A DNA stretch of 64,000 bases from Dipteris shenzhenensis. Its lineage: Eukaryota; Polypodiophyta; Polypodiopsida; Gleicheniales. The notes under the pieces were generated by a model. That model saw only the letters and a program-made list of their open reading frames with translations, was not told the origin of the DNA and ran no database searches. This document shows, in pieces, positions 1 to 13,813 of this stretch. Both the position numbers and the translations under genes were made by a program. The stretch lies in assembly GCA_047967505.1 (NCBI GenBank), contig CM106538.1. One strand, given 5' to 3'. Positions within the stretch are counted from its first letter, which is position 1, and every line of letters starts with the position of its first letter.

Positions 1-330
1 TTGTCATGGAGCTCCATTGGACTGGCGTGTTTGTTTTGACACTGAAAAGGTTCCTTTATACTATTCTATCATTTTTCCCTAAGAAGGATGGGAAGCTATC
101 GAGGTCAGTTTTGAAGGCGCTTAGTAGTTCTTTGATGGTTGTAGTTCCACCAGCATTTTGCATGTCACTATCCTCCACTTGGAATGTGAAGCCCGTTGTC
201 GGACCAACTTTTGCATTTTCTTTGGTTTGTTCAAGATATTGCATGATGTAGTCTATCTTATTGTTGTCTTCAGGGCTGGCAACTCAAATTCACTAGAAAA
301 GAGGCGGCTTACTTTAGCAGGGTGAGCACC
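1..330. other. unidentified sequence at window edge
   Basis: No recognisable gene. A 62-codon open stretch lies on the minus strand at 56-244 and an 81-codon one on the plus strand at 6-251; neither resembles a family I know. It may be part of whatever the adjacent LINE inserted into, or the LINE 5' region. Confidence 0.2.
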
Positions 331-359
331 CACCCTATCTAAAAGTTAACCTGCCTACC

Positions 360-1037
360 ATGAATGTTGACAATGGAATACTTAATGAAACAACCAAATG
401 GTTGTGTTCCTATGTGGTAGTTGGAAACATTCACGGCCCTCGTCCTACCTTGGTGTTCGTAGAGGGATGGGTTGGCAATTTCTGGTCGCACAAAGGACTA
501 AATGTCACAACCATTCGCTTCCTCAGGAAGGAGTATATGGTTTTTCTGTTTGAGAAGTTCTACAAAGGTACATGGATGATCATGAACCAACCTTGCTCTA
601 TCCAGATGTGGGAACCCTCCTTTAATCTAGACTTACCTTCGCCTGCCAAAGCACCCATTTGGGTAGAGTTTCCAAACCTTCCGCCGTCGCTCTTCCCATA
701 GTTGGAAGTGCTTTGTTTCCCTCTTGGCCAGTTTTTTGGATTAGAAACCGAAAGATTCATAAGCCTTATAGGAAATCCACTAGCCTGTGTTCTGATGGAT
801 TTGTCTATAGATTCTCCCAATGCCATTTGATTGCTGGAGGGCGATAGGTCTGAATTAATACAAAAGGTGTTCTACAAGAATATCCCCAACTCATGTTTCC
901 TCTGTGGATTGGGTGGACACTTTATAAAAGTCTGTCCTACTCATAGCAATAATGGTAAAAAGAAGCAAGCTAAGAGTAGTAAGGAGCAAGAGGCACTAGA
1001 GAAGACAAGGGTAGAGGAGCCAACTCCTTCACCATAG
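360..1037 (+). pseudogene. LINE ORF1 protein, DUF4283-like with CCHC zinc knuckle
   Basis: The 360-701 frame resembles the DUF4283 N-terminal domain common in plant LINE ORF1: it contains GTWMIMNQPCSIQMWEP followed by APIWVEFPNLPPSL, the usual 'WV-x-x-P-x-LP' signature. The zinc knuckle C-x2-C-x4-H-x4-C (CFLCGLGGHFIKVC) follows in a different frame at about 890-935, then a lysine/glutamate-rich tail. Frame changes near 700-830 separate the two parts. Family function: RNA binding in the retrotransposition complex. Confidence 0.6.
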
Positions 1038-1439
1038 GAATCAGAGTAAAGAGAGTCAGGTAGAGATAGAAAAGAAAGGTAAACAGATAGAGGAAGAGAG
1101 GACCATTGGAGAGAACATGGAAGACAATTTAGGAGAAGAGGATTTTGTCCCCAAAACATAGGATTTTGAAGCTCAATTAGAGCAAGCTGAACATGAAGCC
1201 ATTTCACAAAGATGAACAGCCTTTTGCTCTAGTGATGGGAAAAAGAACAATTCAACTTGAAAAAAGATTGAATAGCTCCCACCTAGATAACCCAACCAAG
1301 AAGAGTTTAGCAAAAAGAGAAAAGAGGAGGTTGTCTAGAGGCTTTGCGTTATACCCTTAAATGAGCCTGATCAACTTCAAGAATTTGAGGAATAAAAGCT
1401 CCACCCAATGATGAGTCAAAAAATAATTTGTGTCTTTCA

Positions 1440-2185
1440 GTAAAGATTCAGGGGTTATCTAATGACTTGAAGCCCCTAGTTTTCAAGAGATGGTTGAGGA
1501 CAAACAAGCTTTCCCCCTACTTCTTAGCTCTCCAAGAAGTCAAAGTTGGAGGAGCAAAGCTTCTCTAGCATCTAAAGTAGATCGATGACAAGAGAACATG
1601 GTTCACAAAAAATCATGATGAAGAGAGAGGAGGTGTAGTCATAGGTGTAGCAAATCACCTAGCTCAAGTTGTAGGAAGAGTTATACCGATTTTTGGCAAA
1701 TTCGGGCTTGGGGTGGAATTTGTTCACCCTAATCTCTCGTGCCATGCCTTCTCAGTGTATGCTGCAAATTTGGATAGAGACAGAGCTCTGTTGTGGGAAA
1801 CTTTTCGCTTGGCAGACAATGTGCTTTTACTTGGAGACTTTAATATGGTCGAGAGTAGAATGAAAAGATGGGTAGGGATAGGCAGTGTGATAGAGGCCAT
1901 GAACTGAATACATGGACTCACCTCAAAGAAAGGGTAGAACTGGTTGACATATTTGAAGACACTGCCTTTACTTGGACAAATAACCAAGTAGGACACCTCC
2001 ATAGAAAAGGACAATTGGAAAGAGCATATTGCTCGAAGAAAATAGTTGAGGAGGTGCTTTGTGTTAAGAGCAAAGCGCTGGTAATGCTCCCCTTCTCAGA
2101 CCACAAACCCATCTCCATAGTCCTGGAAAGGAAGAAAGGATCATTGGCCGCTCTTGGTTCAAGGCCAATCCTTTCTTTTTTCAAC
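1440..2185 (+). pseudogene. LINE APE-type endonuclease, broken
   Basis: The translation carries LALQEVKVGG near 1530 (the LQET-like N-terminal motif), LLLGDFNMV near 1835 (the conserved GDFN), and PFSDHKPISI near 2090, which matches the catalytic SDH motif of AP-endonuclease-like LINE nucleases. These lie in at least two frames with internal stops, for example near 1566 and after 1904. The family nicks target DNA to prime reverse transcription. Confidence 0.7.
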
Positions 2186-2769
2186 TCTCGTACATCAGGA
2201 ATAAGATTGTTAAAATTTGGCCTTGATGTAGCACAATGCCTTTGGGGGGATAGCTACTGCAACAGATAAATGGATCAGAGCCACGGATAGGACAAAAGTA
2301 TTCTTAAAAGCAGTCAAACATAGAGATGAAAAAGCCAGATCTCTTACAACTCAAAAGCTTGCAGATCAACTGGCTCTCCTTGAACGGGACAACACTGATA
2401 AGGGACAAAGAAAAATGAGGACAGTTTGAGCTAAACTTAGAGTAGAAGCAGAAATAGCAGCCAACTAGGCCAACATTTACACTTGGGATTGGTCGGTGGG
2501 AAGAGTAGATAAGGCTAATGAGGATATGTTCAAAAGCCTAAGGAAAAAACATGCTAAAGAATCCCTAGAGGCTCTTTAAGTTAAAGACAGACTCATCCAA
2601 GACCCGGTTGAAGTCCTTGAGGCAAAGTCAAAACACATTAATCAGCTGTCAGGAGAGGAGGAGATCATCACAATAGAAAAGGCTATAGCTCAAGGGAAAT
2701 GATCCAAAGTAAGAGAAAGAAAATTCTCCTCTTTTGATAGAATCTATCTAGATAGAGACCTCACCTTAG

Positions 2770-3600
2770 AGGAACTGAAAGGTGCAATAGATCAAATGGG
2801 GAAGGGTAAGACACTAGGAGAAGATGGCCTCCCTATAGAATTTTATCAAGTATTCTGGGAAACGGTAGCCCCTATCTCATGATGCTCTGGAAAGACTCCA
2901 AAGAGAAAGGGTTTTTAGACCCAAGAATAAAATAGGCATGATGAAACTTATCCTTAAGGGTAGCCCAAAAGAGGAACTAAAGAATTGGAGACCGTTGACC
3001 ATGCTGAATTGTAGCTATAAGATCTTGCAAAAGCATTCATTCAAGGATAAAAAAGGCTTCATTCAAGGAAGACATATCCTAGAAACTATCCTCGCCTTGT
3101 GGGAAGGACTTGAATTGGCTGAGGAGACTCAGCAGGACAAATGCTTTCTCAAAGTTGACTTTGACAAAGTGTATGATAGAATGGAATGGGGTTTTATTTT
3201 GTCCTCCCTCAAGGACATGGAAGCTGGTCCTAGATTTATGTAGAAATTATACTATGTCAAGCTAGAAGCAAAGTCGAAGTAAATGGTAGAACGACACAAC
3301 CCTTTGGGTTTAAAAGATCAATCACACAAGGCTGCCCATTAGCTCCTCTACTCTTTGCTATAGCTGCAAATGCATTAGGATGGATGGTTAAGGATGAATT
3401 AGACAAGGGCAATGTAAAAGGAATACAGGTGGAAGGGGACAGACAGATTATGTGCCAACAATTTGCAGAAGACACAAGTCTAGCACCACACAATGATGAA
3501 GAGTCAGTAAGAGTCATGCTGGAATGTCTAAATACTTTTTGTATGGCCTCGAGATCCAAAGTTAATCATGATAAGATGGGGATATATGGCACCTTGAGCC
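2770..3600 (+). pseudogene. LINE reverse transcriptase, broken
   Basis: Reading in order: GKGKTLGEDGLPIEFYQVFW near 2800 (the 'GPDG-x-x-x-EFY' motif), WRPLTMLNCSYKILQK near 2985, KKGFIQGRHILE near 3050, and FLKVDFDKVYDRMEW near 3145 (RT motif A, usually D-F-x-K-A-Y-D). The catalytic F/Y-A-D-D box appears as FAEDTS near 3465, so the second Asp position is altered. Frames differ between blocks and stops interrupt them. This copy cannot encode an active enzyme. Confidence 0.75.
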
Positions 3601-4199
3601 CTCCCCCCCTTTTTCTTTATAGCAAGGGTTGTAAAGAGATAAAAAAACTGAGAGGTTTTCACACTACTGGGAACAGGAGGCCTAGGAATTGTAGATGTGG
3701 AGAAATCTATGGCCAGATTCATGGCTCAATGGATCATCAAGGCGGTGCAGAGTCCGAAAAAGATTTGGGCCTACTTAATCCTCAGAAATATTAGCAAGGT
3801 CAAGGTTGATAGGTGCAAGCATTGGAAACACCCTCCTATAGGTTCAGACCTCTATGGTAAGAAACTCTACATAGGAATGGGGTTAGACTTATAGAAAGGT
3901 ATGTGGTCAGCTTGGGACTCTTTGAGACCTTACGTAATTCGTAAGGGATTCTCTGGGATAACAGGTACCTTTTCATCCAAGGACTCAATTTGTTTTTCAG
4001 CCATTTGGACAAATGAGATGCTCTAAGGTCTTTGGTAATGTGCTTGTTGATTCTAGTGAAATCGTGATGAATTTATGGTTGATCATAGGAAAGAGGTGCA
4101 AATCTTGAGATGATCTCCAGACTGCAGTAGCAAATCCAGGAATGCTGCAAGAAGGATGAATAGTTCACGAAGAAAGAGACTAGCCTATTAGCACAGATG

Positions 4200-5440
4200 C
4201 AACAATAGGTGGGAAAGAAGATATGCCCTCGGACTCCACCCCTCAATTGGTACTCTCACATGGCCAGACAATGCCGACAGCCAAGAACACTGAGCCTTCT
4301 TTCTCCTTCCTCGTGCTTGTGAAGATAGTGGGAGAGAAGGAAGGAGTCTCACTTGTGGCTTTCTCACATACACAATGGGGAATACACACAAAGGTGGAGG
4401 CTGAAAATAGTTTTCCTCTTCTTAGTTGTGAAAGCCAAAAGAACTCTAGTACAAAGAAATAGGAGAATCCTATATGTGAGTCTCAAACCAAACTCAGCTA
4501 ACTAAGGTGGCATACTAACTGATCCACGAACTAGAGTACATAAGGATAGCTATCATCCAGCTATTATTCATGGGCGGTGTACCAACTGCATCTGCAGCTA
4601 ACAAGTCGGTGACATAAATGCACAACGGTCACCCTGGCATATCACGAGTGGAGCTCGATATCTCAACACTCCCCCTCGAGCTCAATCCCAATTCCTGCAC
4701 ACCAAGCAGGTCTCTGAACTTGCGCAACTTCTCTGCGCCCAATGCCTTCGTGAATATGTTAGCTACCTGATCCTCTGTGCTGACATAAATTAGATCAATA
4801 AGACCTAGTAAAACCTTCTCCCACACATAGTGATAATGCACCTCAATGTGCTTTGTTCTAGCATGATAGACTGGGTTATTTACCAAGTGTATACTGCTCA
4901 TGTTGTCACAATAAATGACAACTGGCCCATCTGTAGACTGATGCATATCATAGAGTAGCTTATGCAACCAAGCTACCTCACATGCAGCCATTGTTGCACC
5001 CTTGTACTCAGCCACTGTGCTCGACAAGGCAACTGTAGGCTGTTTCTTGCTGCTCCAAGTGACTAGTACTGCAGCACTCCCAAAAGAGAACATATATCCA
5101 CTGGTAGATCTTCTATCAGAAATACTACCAGCCCACAGTGTATCCATGCAACTATATCTGAACCCCAGTCTCATAAAATAGTCCATACTGCAATGTGGAC
5201 TTCACATACCTGAGTATGTGTCTAGCTGCATCCAAATGCGGTTTCCTTGGAGCCTGCATAAACTGACTTACCAATCCAACAGCATAGCTCAAATCTGGCT
5301 TGGTAATAGTCATATAAATCAAACTTCCTACTATGCGTCTGTACATAGTAGGGTCTTCCAGAAGCTCACTTGCATCTGCGCTCAGCTTCACATTCTGCTC
5401 CAAAGGAACTGAAATAGGCTTACAGCATGTCATCCCCTAT
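4200..5440 (-). mobile_element. truncated Ty1/copia element: RT end, RNase H and start of 3' LTR
   Basis: Minus-strand copia remnant. The coding part (5433 down to about 4640) is followed by a purine-rich tract (4669-4676 on the plus strand read as complement, GGGGGAG) and then TGTTGAGA at 4668-4661, the expected PPT and LTR start. The LTR runs towards lower coordinates; its far end was not found, and 4200 is a guess. Upstream pol, gag and the 5' LTR are missing, with the break near 5440. Confidence 0.65.
4640..5433 (-). pseudogene. copia RT C-terminus and RNase H, one frameshift
   Basis: The upstream frame (5433-5152) has RRIVGSLIYMTITKPDLSYAV, then the copia signature ARHILRYVKST; it shifts frame near 5155-5185 and continues with DRRSTSGYMFSFG, VALSSTVAEYKG, IYCDNMSSIHLVNNP and ARTKHIEVHYHYV, ending in FTKALGAEKLRKFRDLLGV. 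These are the standard RNase H blocks of Ty1/copia Pol, including the catalytic D and E residues. The single visible lesion is the frameshift, so this is a moderately young relic. Confidence 0.8.
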
Positions 5441-5825
5441 TTGGACAAAGGTATTGCATTTATAATTTGATTAGTTGTACTTGATGCCATATGATAGTGT
5501 GTAGAGTCCTGTGCGCCGCCCCTCTCCCTCGCATTGCGTTTACAAATAGATACCCCTCATTCCTTAATTTACCCCAAGAACCTGTTGCATAGGGTTACTC
5601 CTACCCCCAATCTTACCTCATGCTTACCTTGATCCCCCACAACCTATCGCATGTGCAACAATTGTATTCATGCTCATAGTTAAAATATCAAAAGTACAAA
5701 ATAGTATATTGGAAAAACATTTCTTGTACAAGTATGATTTACAAGTATCATAAATAAGAAATAAATCATACGAAACATAATAGAAATATATCTAAATGGT
5801 GTGGTTTAACATAAGAAAATGACGA

Positions 5826-5938
5826 GCACGTGCACACGTGTGCACGCGCACATGTGTGTGTGCACGCACGCATGCATGTGGGTGTGTGGGCATGCGCATG
5901 TGCATGTGCATGATTGTGTGTGTGCGTGCATGCATGCC
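5826..5938. repeat. alternating purine-pyrimidine (GT/GC-rich) tract
   Basis: About 110 bp of nearly uninterrupted alternation of G/A with C/T, made of CACGTG-, GTGTGC- and GCATGC-like units. Such tracts are prone to form Z-DNA in principle; no function can be read from the sequence. Confidence 0.7.
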
Positions 5939-6771
5939 TATTCCACTTTTCCTAAATATGAATTTTGTTTACTTAAATAATGTATTATAATATTAAAAAA
6001 GTTTATAAGGACCTTTTCTAGAGAATCTCCATCTTGTTATGAGATTTATCCATTCAAAATGAGAGTTTTTTTTAATATATTGATATCTAACCTTTCGGCT
6101 ATGCTCACCTAGAGTCCTATATGTTTTCCAAAGTTAGTATGTTATTTTGGGAGAGCTTGGAAAATAGTATTGTACAATGGATTCATTAGCTTTAGATGTT
6201 CCATGGTTCAACTTTGTAATTGGACATTATACAAGTCCAACATTATTAAACACTTGGTCTTTTCTAAAACTCATTTTAAAAATTCCTTTTATAAGTGTGA
6301 TTAAATAAAAAAAGTGTGAAATCTCCTAATATATGCTAAGTTTTAGCATGCACATGATCTTAGTGCCTTTTATAGTTTCTAATGTAGTATTGCATTGAGA
6401 CTCTTATCTGCATTTTAGGATATAAAGTTTCCATGCCAAGTTAGCAAATTTATGAAAGTCCTCTTTAATAAAGTTTTCTTTCTTGATACATAATCTGTAC
6501 GAAATTGATTCTTGGAATAGTTTTGAGAATTTATTTGAATAGCTTTAATTTATAAGAAAGGTGGTTTCATGAGTATTATTTGGAAAAAGAATTGCAAGTA
6601 TGAATGGCTAACATTTGTTTGATGTCAGATTTCAAATCAAGCTTCTCAATCTCAAGTGGTTTTGAGTGTATAGTTCTCAATTGACTCCAAAAATTTTATT
6701 TATTTGCCTCCAAATAATATGCAAAAGCCCACTAGGGAAGGCCCTTAACTTCATAACTTAAATACCATTGT

Positions 6772-6812
6772 GTATGTGTGTGTGTGTAAGAGAGAGAGAG
6801 AGAGAGAGAGAG
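6772..6812. repeat. (GT)n-(GA)n microsatellite
   Basis: A short GT dinucleotide run directly followed by about twelve GA units. Confidence 0.85.
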
Positions 6813-7441
6813 ATTCTATTATCACCATCCCTAATATCTAAGAGTACCTCTCACAAATCATTGGGGTGTGAAAGAGATGATGCTCTTTAGTTGATTAGAA
6901 AGAGATGCCCTTCAATCTAAGTGTACCTCTCACGAATTACTTGCTTCCTATTGGGATGAGAAGGAGATGCCCTTCAATTGAATAAGGGGGGACATAGGAT
7001 GGAAGCTTCCTTGAAGTTGATCTTTTTTGCAAACTCATGGATTCTTGTAGAAGAGAGTCTAGGGCAACAATTTTGAAGCAAATCATACAAAAGGATTGCA
7101 TCAATGATTAGGTCATCATTAAGCAAGATCCCTCCTCAATAGTGATGCTCTATGTCCCAGTTGTGTGGGTCTTGCATGTAGGCCTGGGACTTGCATGTAC
7201 GCCCTTGTTTTTTAATTTGACACGATGTGTAAATGCTTGCTTTCCTTGCACGGAGGAGACAAACCCATTAAAGGACTGATAGTCTTTGCATATCACCTTC
7301 ATCACAGCAGAGCTTCTTCCACATTCATCACAGTGGAGCTTCCCAGTCACAACTACTCATCATCTTCATCACAGTAGAGCTTCCCATTTCCCAACTACTC
7401 AGTCCACCGCCTGCTTCTTCCTTCTCCACCCTTACCTTAGC

Positions 7442-9076
<1,635 letters not shown>

Positions 9077-9840
9077 TAATAAGCTTGAATCGTAAATGTG
9101 CTTGCAATTAGATTTATCTTTCAATAATAAGTCTCTAATATCTTTTTTTGGTAAAATATAATTCTGATTTTTGGACCCATTGTGGGTCTATTGTTGGTTT
9201 ATTCTTGGACCTTCCTTGGGTTTCTGTTTGGCTTGTAGAGTGGGAAGGGTATAGTGATGGTTCTCATCGTGTGTTGCAACGGAGGGCAGGTTTTAGGTGT
9301 CTGTGGGAGCCATTAGCAAAGGATTGAATGCATTCGCAACACATGCAAGCATTGCAATTTGAAGTTGAAGAAGAAGACATTCAATGTCTATCCAAATGAA
9401 ATGAGGGAAGACAACCATGTTGCTCTAAAATGGAGGAGATTTGAAAATGTTAATGTTGAAGGATCCAATAAATAGAGATGGCTATTGCATGTTTCCATTG
9501 ACGCCATGGCCATGATCAGTCCAGAATAAACCCAGAGAACCTAGCTGCCTGGTAAGACAAGCAAAGAATAAAAGACAACTTACCCAAAAGAAGACAATGG
9601 AAAACCAAAATCTACGCAAGGTCATGTCGAGGTGTGTGCGGGTTGCAGGGCGGGGACAGGTTGCAGGTACTTGATCTTCCAAGATTTAATGGGCAGGAGG
9701 TGTGAAAATTCAAAATTTATGGGGGTAACAAAATTTTAGTTGCTAGTTTTCCCCCCTCTGGCGATACGTGTGAACAGAATTGGATATACCAAACAAGTGT
9801 AATGTGGCCTAAAATGCTTCAAAACACAAATAGGCCAAAG
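9077..9840. other. intergenic segment between OPR relic and copia LTR
   Basis: About 760 bp with no supported gene. AATAATAAG near 9123 could serve as a polyadenylation signal for the upstream gene. A 66-codon minus-strand frame at 9482-9682 contains a hydrophobic run but resembles nothing I can name. Confidence 0.4.
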
Positions 9841-10011
9841 TGTGGGGATTAAAGGGCATTGTGCCTTTAGCCCGGTTATGTACAATACTCAAACACATAT
9901 ATAAATAAATGAAAAAGAAGATTAGGGTGGTTTTGCACCCACCAAAACTTGTGTGGCTCTCTGTCTCTCTTGCTCCCTCTTCCATTCTTACTTCTGTTGA
10001 GAGCACTCTCA
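9841..10011 (+). repeat. 5' LTR of the copia element (171 bp)
   Basis: Starts TGTGGGGATTAAAGG and ends CTCTCA, and matches 23558-23723 closely along almost its whole length. It contains CATATATAAAT near 9896, a TATA-box candidate for element transcription. It is short for a copia LTR. Confidence 0.88.
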
Positions 10012-10013
10012 AT

Positions 10014-10025
10014 TGATATCAGAGC
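10014..10025 (+). promoter_or_regulatory. primer binding site, initiator-Met tRNA
   Basis: TGATATCAGAGC begins 2 bp after the LTR end and matches the plant initiator-Met site TGGTATCAGAGC at 11 of 12 positions. It primes minus-strand DNA synthesis. Confidence 0.85.
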
Positions 10026-11400
10026 CCGGGTGATCTAGCTGAGCGTGTGTGAATGCCTGAAAGCTCAGCAGCTCTATGGGAGGAAGGAGAAGCTCTGTGG
10101 GATGCTTTGTGGGTGACTTTACTTGCATCCGAGTGTGTAGAGACCTTGGAGGAACCTTTGGAAAAGTCACTTGTGTCTTTCCTTTGACTTCTTTACTCGT
10201 TGTCATGTTGAGAATGTGGACAGCCACATTGACTATTGACTTGTAGAGGCAACTATTGCTTGCTTTTGGTATCCACTTCACTTTAGAAGCTTGGAAACAC
10301 CTTCATTCTTGAATCTGGGATCATTTCATTGGAATTCTGACTCACTGTGTCAGTTTCTGCGTTTTTCTGCTCGGGTGTTGGAACTCAAGTTTAGAGCGAC
10401 CATTTGCAGATCTGTCAGTTCCGGTGGACTCAAGAGGTCCTAAAACTTCTATGTTGCTCATCATTCGTACTCCGATGGAGTTTACAAACAGCTCTGTTTC
10501 CAAAAACGTTTTTCAGTCCGTGTGTTGGACCCAATGATTGAGACTACGGTTTTCAAAACCGTCCATCCCATTGCATTCCCAAAGCCCAAAAACCCCTACC
10601 TGTCAGTTCTTACGTGATTCGGTGAAGGATTTTCAGAGTTATAGATCTCTGTGTATTCGATTTCATCTCTCTATTATGCATTTTTCATTCTAAGGTTTTG
10701 AAACCTTAGATTTATGCCACATGGCAGTGGATAAGTGTTGACTCCCATTTCTCACTCATTGGTTGGGATTTTGGAGTTCCGACAGAAGAGAGATATTTGC
10801 AAATTTTCTTACTGAGTCCGATTATGCAATGGCGCCCATGTTTGGAGGCATTTCAGGTTCTATTTTCAGTAGCGGTCATTATCGTGGGACTATGATTTCT
10901 TGAGCATACCTTATGCAGATCACTCTAGTTGCAGTTTGAGCAGTGTTGTGCACTCATTCGTGGTGTGCATTGGGTTGCAGTGGATGATTTATAGGCCATT
11001 TGGATGCATTGCGGTCCTTTGGATGTGCTGATAGGCCTAAATTGCCTTGTGGGATGCTATTTTTTATAGACGCTTTGCACATGGATGCTATTTTATGCTG
11101 AGGGACAGCTTTGACACATTGCAGGTGATGCATTGATAGTGCTATGCTCTCTTGGATGAGATATTATTAATGCATATGCCAGTGGACGGTGTTTATGCTT
11201 GAGTCATTTGGCAGATGGCATTTTCTTTTAGGTCATATTTGCTCATATGGATACATAGTACATGCACATGAGTCAGATGCTTTGAGACATGAGTTTTTGT
11301 GATATTTCACTCTATTGTGGCATACACATTTAGGTGCACCTGGTATTTGGTGTGATTCTCTTTTGTAGGCACTAGCAGTTGGGATTTTTGCTTCATTTGC
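10026..11400 (+). other. leader between PBS and gag
   Basis: About 1.37 kb without a supported open frame in the element's direction. Long untranslated leaders are known in some copia lineages. Minus-strand open frames at 10009-10281 and 11233-11595 have no recognisable features. Confidence 0.5.
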
Positions 11401-12305
11401 ATGATGGCATCCTCTTCCATGTTTGAAAAGTAGTTTTTTAGCATTAAAAAGTTTGATGAGACAAACTTTTCTTTGTGGAAAGAACAGATAAGTGATGTGC
11501 TTATTCAAAAGAAGCAGATTAAACCCTTGGCAGCGATTGAAACTAAGCCTGCAATATGTCTGAGGATGATTGGAATGAGTTGGATGCATTAGCAAAGTCT
11601 ACTATTAGACTTTATCTTGCAGAGTCAGTTTCTTTCACAGTAGTAAATGAGCAAACTACGGAAGATTTGTGGAAGAACTATGTGCCACTTATGAGAAAGA
11701 AACTCCTCTAATAAAGTTTACCTCATGAAGAGATTGTTTGAGCTACAAATGAAGGAAGGGGTCTCCATTGCTTCTAACTTGAATGAATTCAATATTATTT
11801 TCAGGCAGCTTCAGGCTTAGAAGATAAATTTTGATGCAGAGACTAAGGCAATATTTCTCTTATGTTCATTGCCATCCTCATGGGATACCTTGCGTACAGC
11901 TATCAGTAACTCTGCACCTGGTGGAGTACTGAAATTCAATATTATTTTCAGGCAGCTTCAGGCTTAGAAGATAAATTTTGATGCAGAGACTAAGGCAATA
12001 TTTCTCTTATGTTCATTGCCATCCTCATGGGATACCTTGCGTACAGCTATTAGTAACTCTACACCTGGTGGAGTACTGAAATTTTATGATGTTGTGGGTA
12101 GCTTATTGGCCGAGGAGATTAGACAGAAGTCTATGGATGGCAACAAGCATGATGCATCCTTAAATGTGCAAAGGGGCAAATCACAGTTCAGGGGGAAGTC
12201 CAAAGAAAGAGGGAAGTCTCGTAGCAAATCCAAGGCACGAAACATTGAGTGTTACCACTATGGCAAGAAGCTAGGTCATATGAAAAAGAGAGCAAAAGGA
12301 TAAGA
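11401..12305 (+). pseudogene. copia gag, with internal tandem duplication
   Basis: The start at 11401 or 11404 (MMASSSMFEK) is followed at once by a TAG, then KKFDETNFSLWKEQISDVL, the typical copia gag opening. LPSSWDTLRTAISNS is the conserved gag block and is present twice because of a 147-bp tandem duplication. The zinc knuckle near 12247 reads CYHYGKKLGHMKKRAKG: the second and last Cys of the usual CCHC knuckle are lost. Further in-frame TAG codons lie in both duplicate copies. Confidence 0.75.
11786..12083 (+). repeat. 147-bp tandem duplication in copia gag
   Basis: The block starting AATTCAATATTATTTTCAGG at 11786 recurs at 11933 with only a few substitutions. The period of 147 is 49 codons, so the duplication itself keeps the frame. 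Confidence 0.9.
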
Positions 12306-12484
12306 AAAAGAATGCAAATTGGGGTGCAAATCAAAAGAAAGAGAGTCCAAGGGAGGACAAAGAAAAAGTGAAGATCGAGGAAATCAATGCAGTCACACAT
12401 GATAGTGACAATGACGTTCTCTTCATGTCCAGTTTATCTGCAGAGTTGCTTACCACTTCAGATGATGCATATTCCCAAGATTAG

Positions 12485-13813
12485 CTTTTGGATTCTGGTG
12501 CTTCATTCCATGTTACTCCCCATAGGGAATGGTTCTCCACTTATGACAGTGGAAAGACAGGTTGTGTGCATCTTGGAAATGACTATGCATGTGACATAGT
12601 GGGAGTAGGTGACATAAAGCTTTATTTTGCAAATGGGTCTGCATTTATTTTGAAACATGTGAGACATGTGCCTAACTTGACCAAGAGTCTTATTTCACTG
12701 GGTCAGCTAGATGATGCTGGTTCTCACACCACTTTTGGCTTTCAGAGTTGGAAAATTCAGAAGGGCTCTATGCTTTTGGCCAGGGGTACGAACTATAGGA
12801 CTTTGTATTCCTTACATGTATCAGGGGTATTTGATCATGTTGTTGCAATAACCGAGCAACCAAGCACTTCTTTGTGGCATTGCAGATCGGGGCACATGAG
12901 TCAGAATGGAATGAAACTCTTATGCCGTTTGGGTTATGTACCGCATTTGAGTTTCTCTAATTTTGAATTTTGTGAGCACTATCTCTATGGGAAGTAGACT
13001 AAATCAGCCCATAAAAGAAGAGGAAAGAAAGAGTTTGAAAAGCTTGATTTGGTGCATTCAGACGTATGTGGTCCCATGCCTACACGGTCATTAGGCGGGG
13101 CTGAATACTATGTGATATTCATTGATGATGCAACTAGAAAAGTGTGGGCTTATGCTATAGCTCAGAAGAGTGATGTGTTCTAGGTATTTCAGAAATTGCT
13201 AGCCTTGGTTGAGAATCAGTCATGTAGAACACTTAAATGCCTATGGACTGACAATGGTGGAGAGTATCTCTCTCATGACTTTCAGCATTTCTATGATACA
13301 CGTGGAATTAAGAGGGAGCTCACATCCCCTCATACTCCAGAGCAAAATCCAGTTGTAGAAAAGATGAACCGTACCATTCAAGAAAGGTTGCAATGCATGC
13401 TTTCCAATGTAAGTCTTTCTGGTGGTTTTTGGGCTGAGGCAATGAAGATTGTAGTGCATGTGATCAATAGATCACCTAGTAAGAGTTTAAATGGTGGTAT
13501 TCTTAAAGAGGCATGGAGTGGCAAGAAGCCCTCTTACTCTCATTTGTGTATATTTAGATGTGAGGCATATGCACATGTGCCAAAAGAGCTTCGAAAGAAG
13601 CTAGATCCCAAGTCTAGGAAATGCATCTTTCTGAGTTATGGTAAAAGTGGAGAGATGGGCTATCGTCTCTGGGATCTAGAAGCAAAGAAGATCATACGTA
13701 GCCCTTATGTAGTCTTCAATGAGAAGAAGATGCATAAGACACCCATGAGGGATGTGGAAATGAGGAGAATCACTTTCCAGGATGTGAATCCACCTGCATA
13801 TGTTAATAGATAG
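12485..13813 (+). pseudogene. copia protease and integrase
   Basis: Protease: LDSGASFHVTPHREW at about 12487 carries the catalytic D-S-G, and LGNDYACDIVGVGDIKL follows as usual. Integrase: a GAG-pre-integrase block (LWHCRSGHMSQNGMKLL near 12870), then DLVHSDVCGPMP near 13050 (first catalytic Asp), CLWTDNGGEYLS near 13240 (second Asp) and TPEQNPVVEKMNRTIQE near 13340 (catalytic Glu). Stops at about 12996 and 13183 break the frame. The C-terminal region (RKCIFLSYGKSGEMGYRLWD) matches the copia integrase end. Confidence 0.85.

Larger units (their letters stand above)
360..4020 (+). mobile_element. decayed L1-type LINE retrotransposon
   Basis: The parts of a plant L1-like non-LTR retrotransposon occur in the expected order on the plus strand: an ORF1 nucleic-acid-binding protein with a CCHC knuckle, an APE-type endonuclease, then a reverse transcriptase. 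All parts are broken by stops and frame changes, so the copy is dead. No poly(A) tail or target duplication could be placed; the 3' limit near 4.0 kb is an estimate based on where LINE-like coding runs out. Confidence 0.75.
5441..7285. other. gene-free AT-rich region
   Basis: About 1.8 kb with no open frame worth calling on either strand. It holds an alternating purine-pyrimidine tract at 5826-5938 and a short GT/GA microsatellite near 6772-6812. The rest is AT-rich sequence with frequent stops. Confidence 0.6.
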
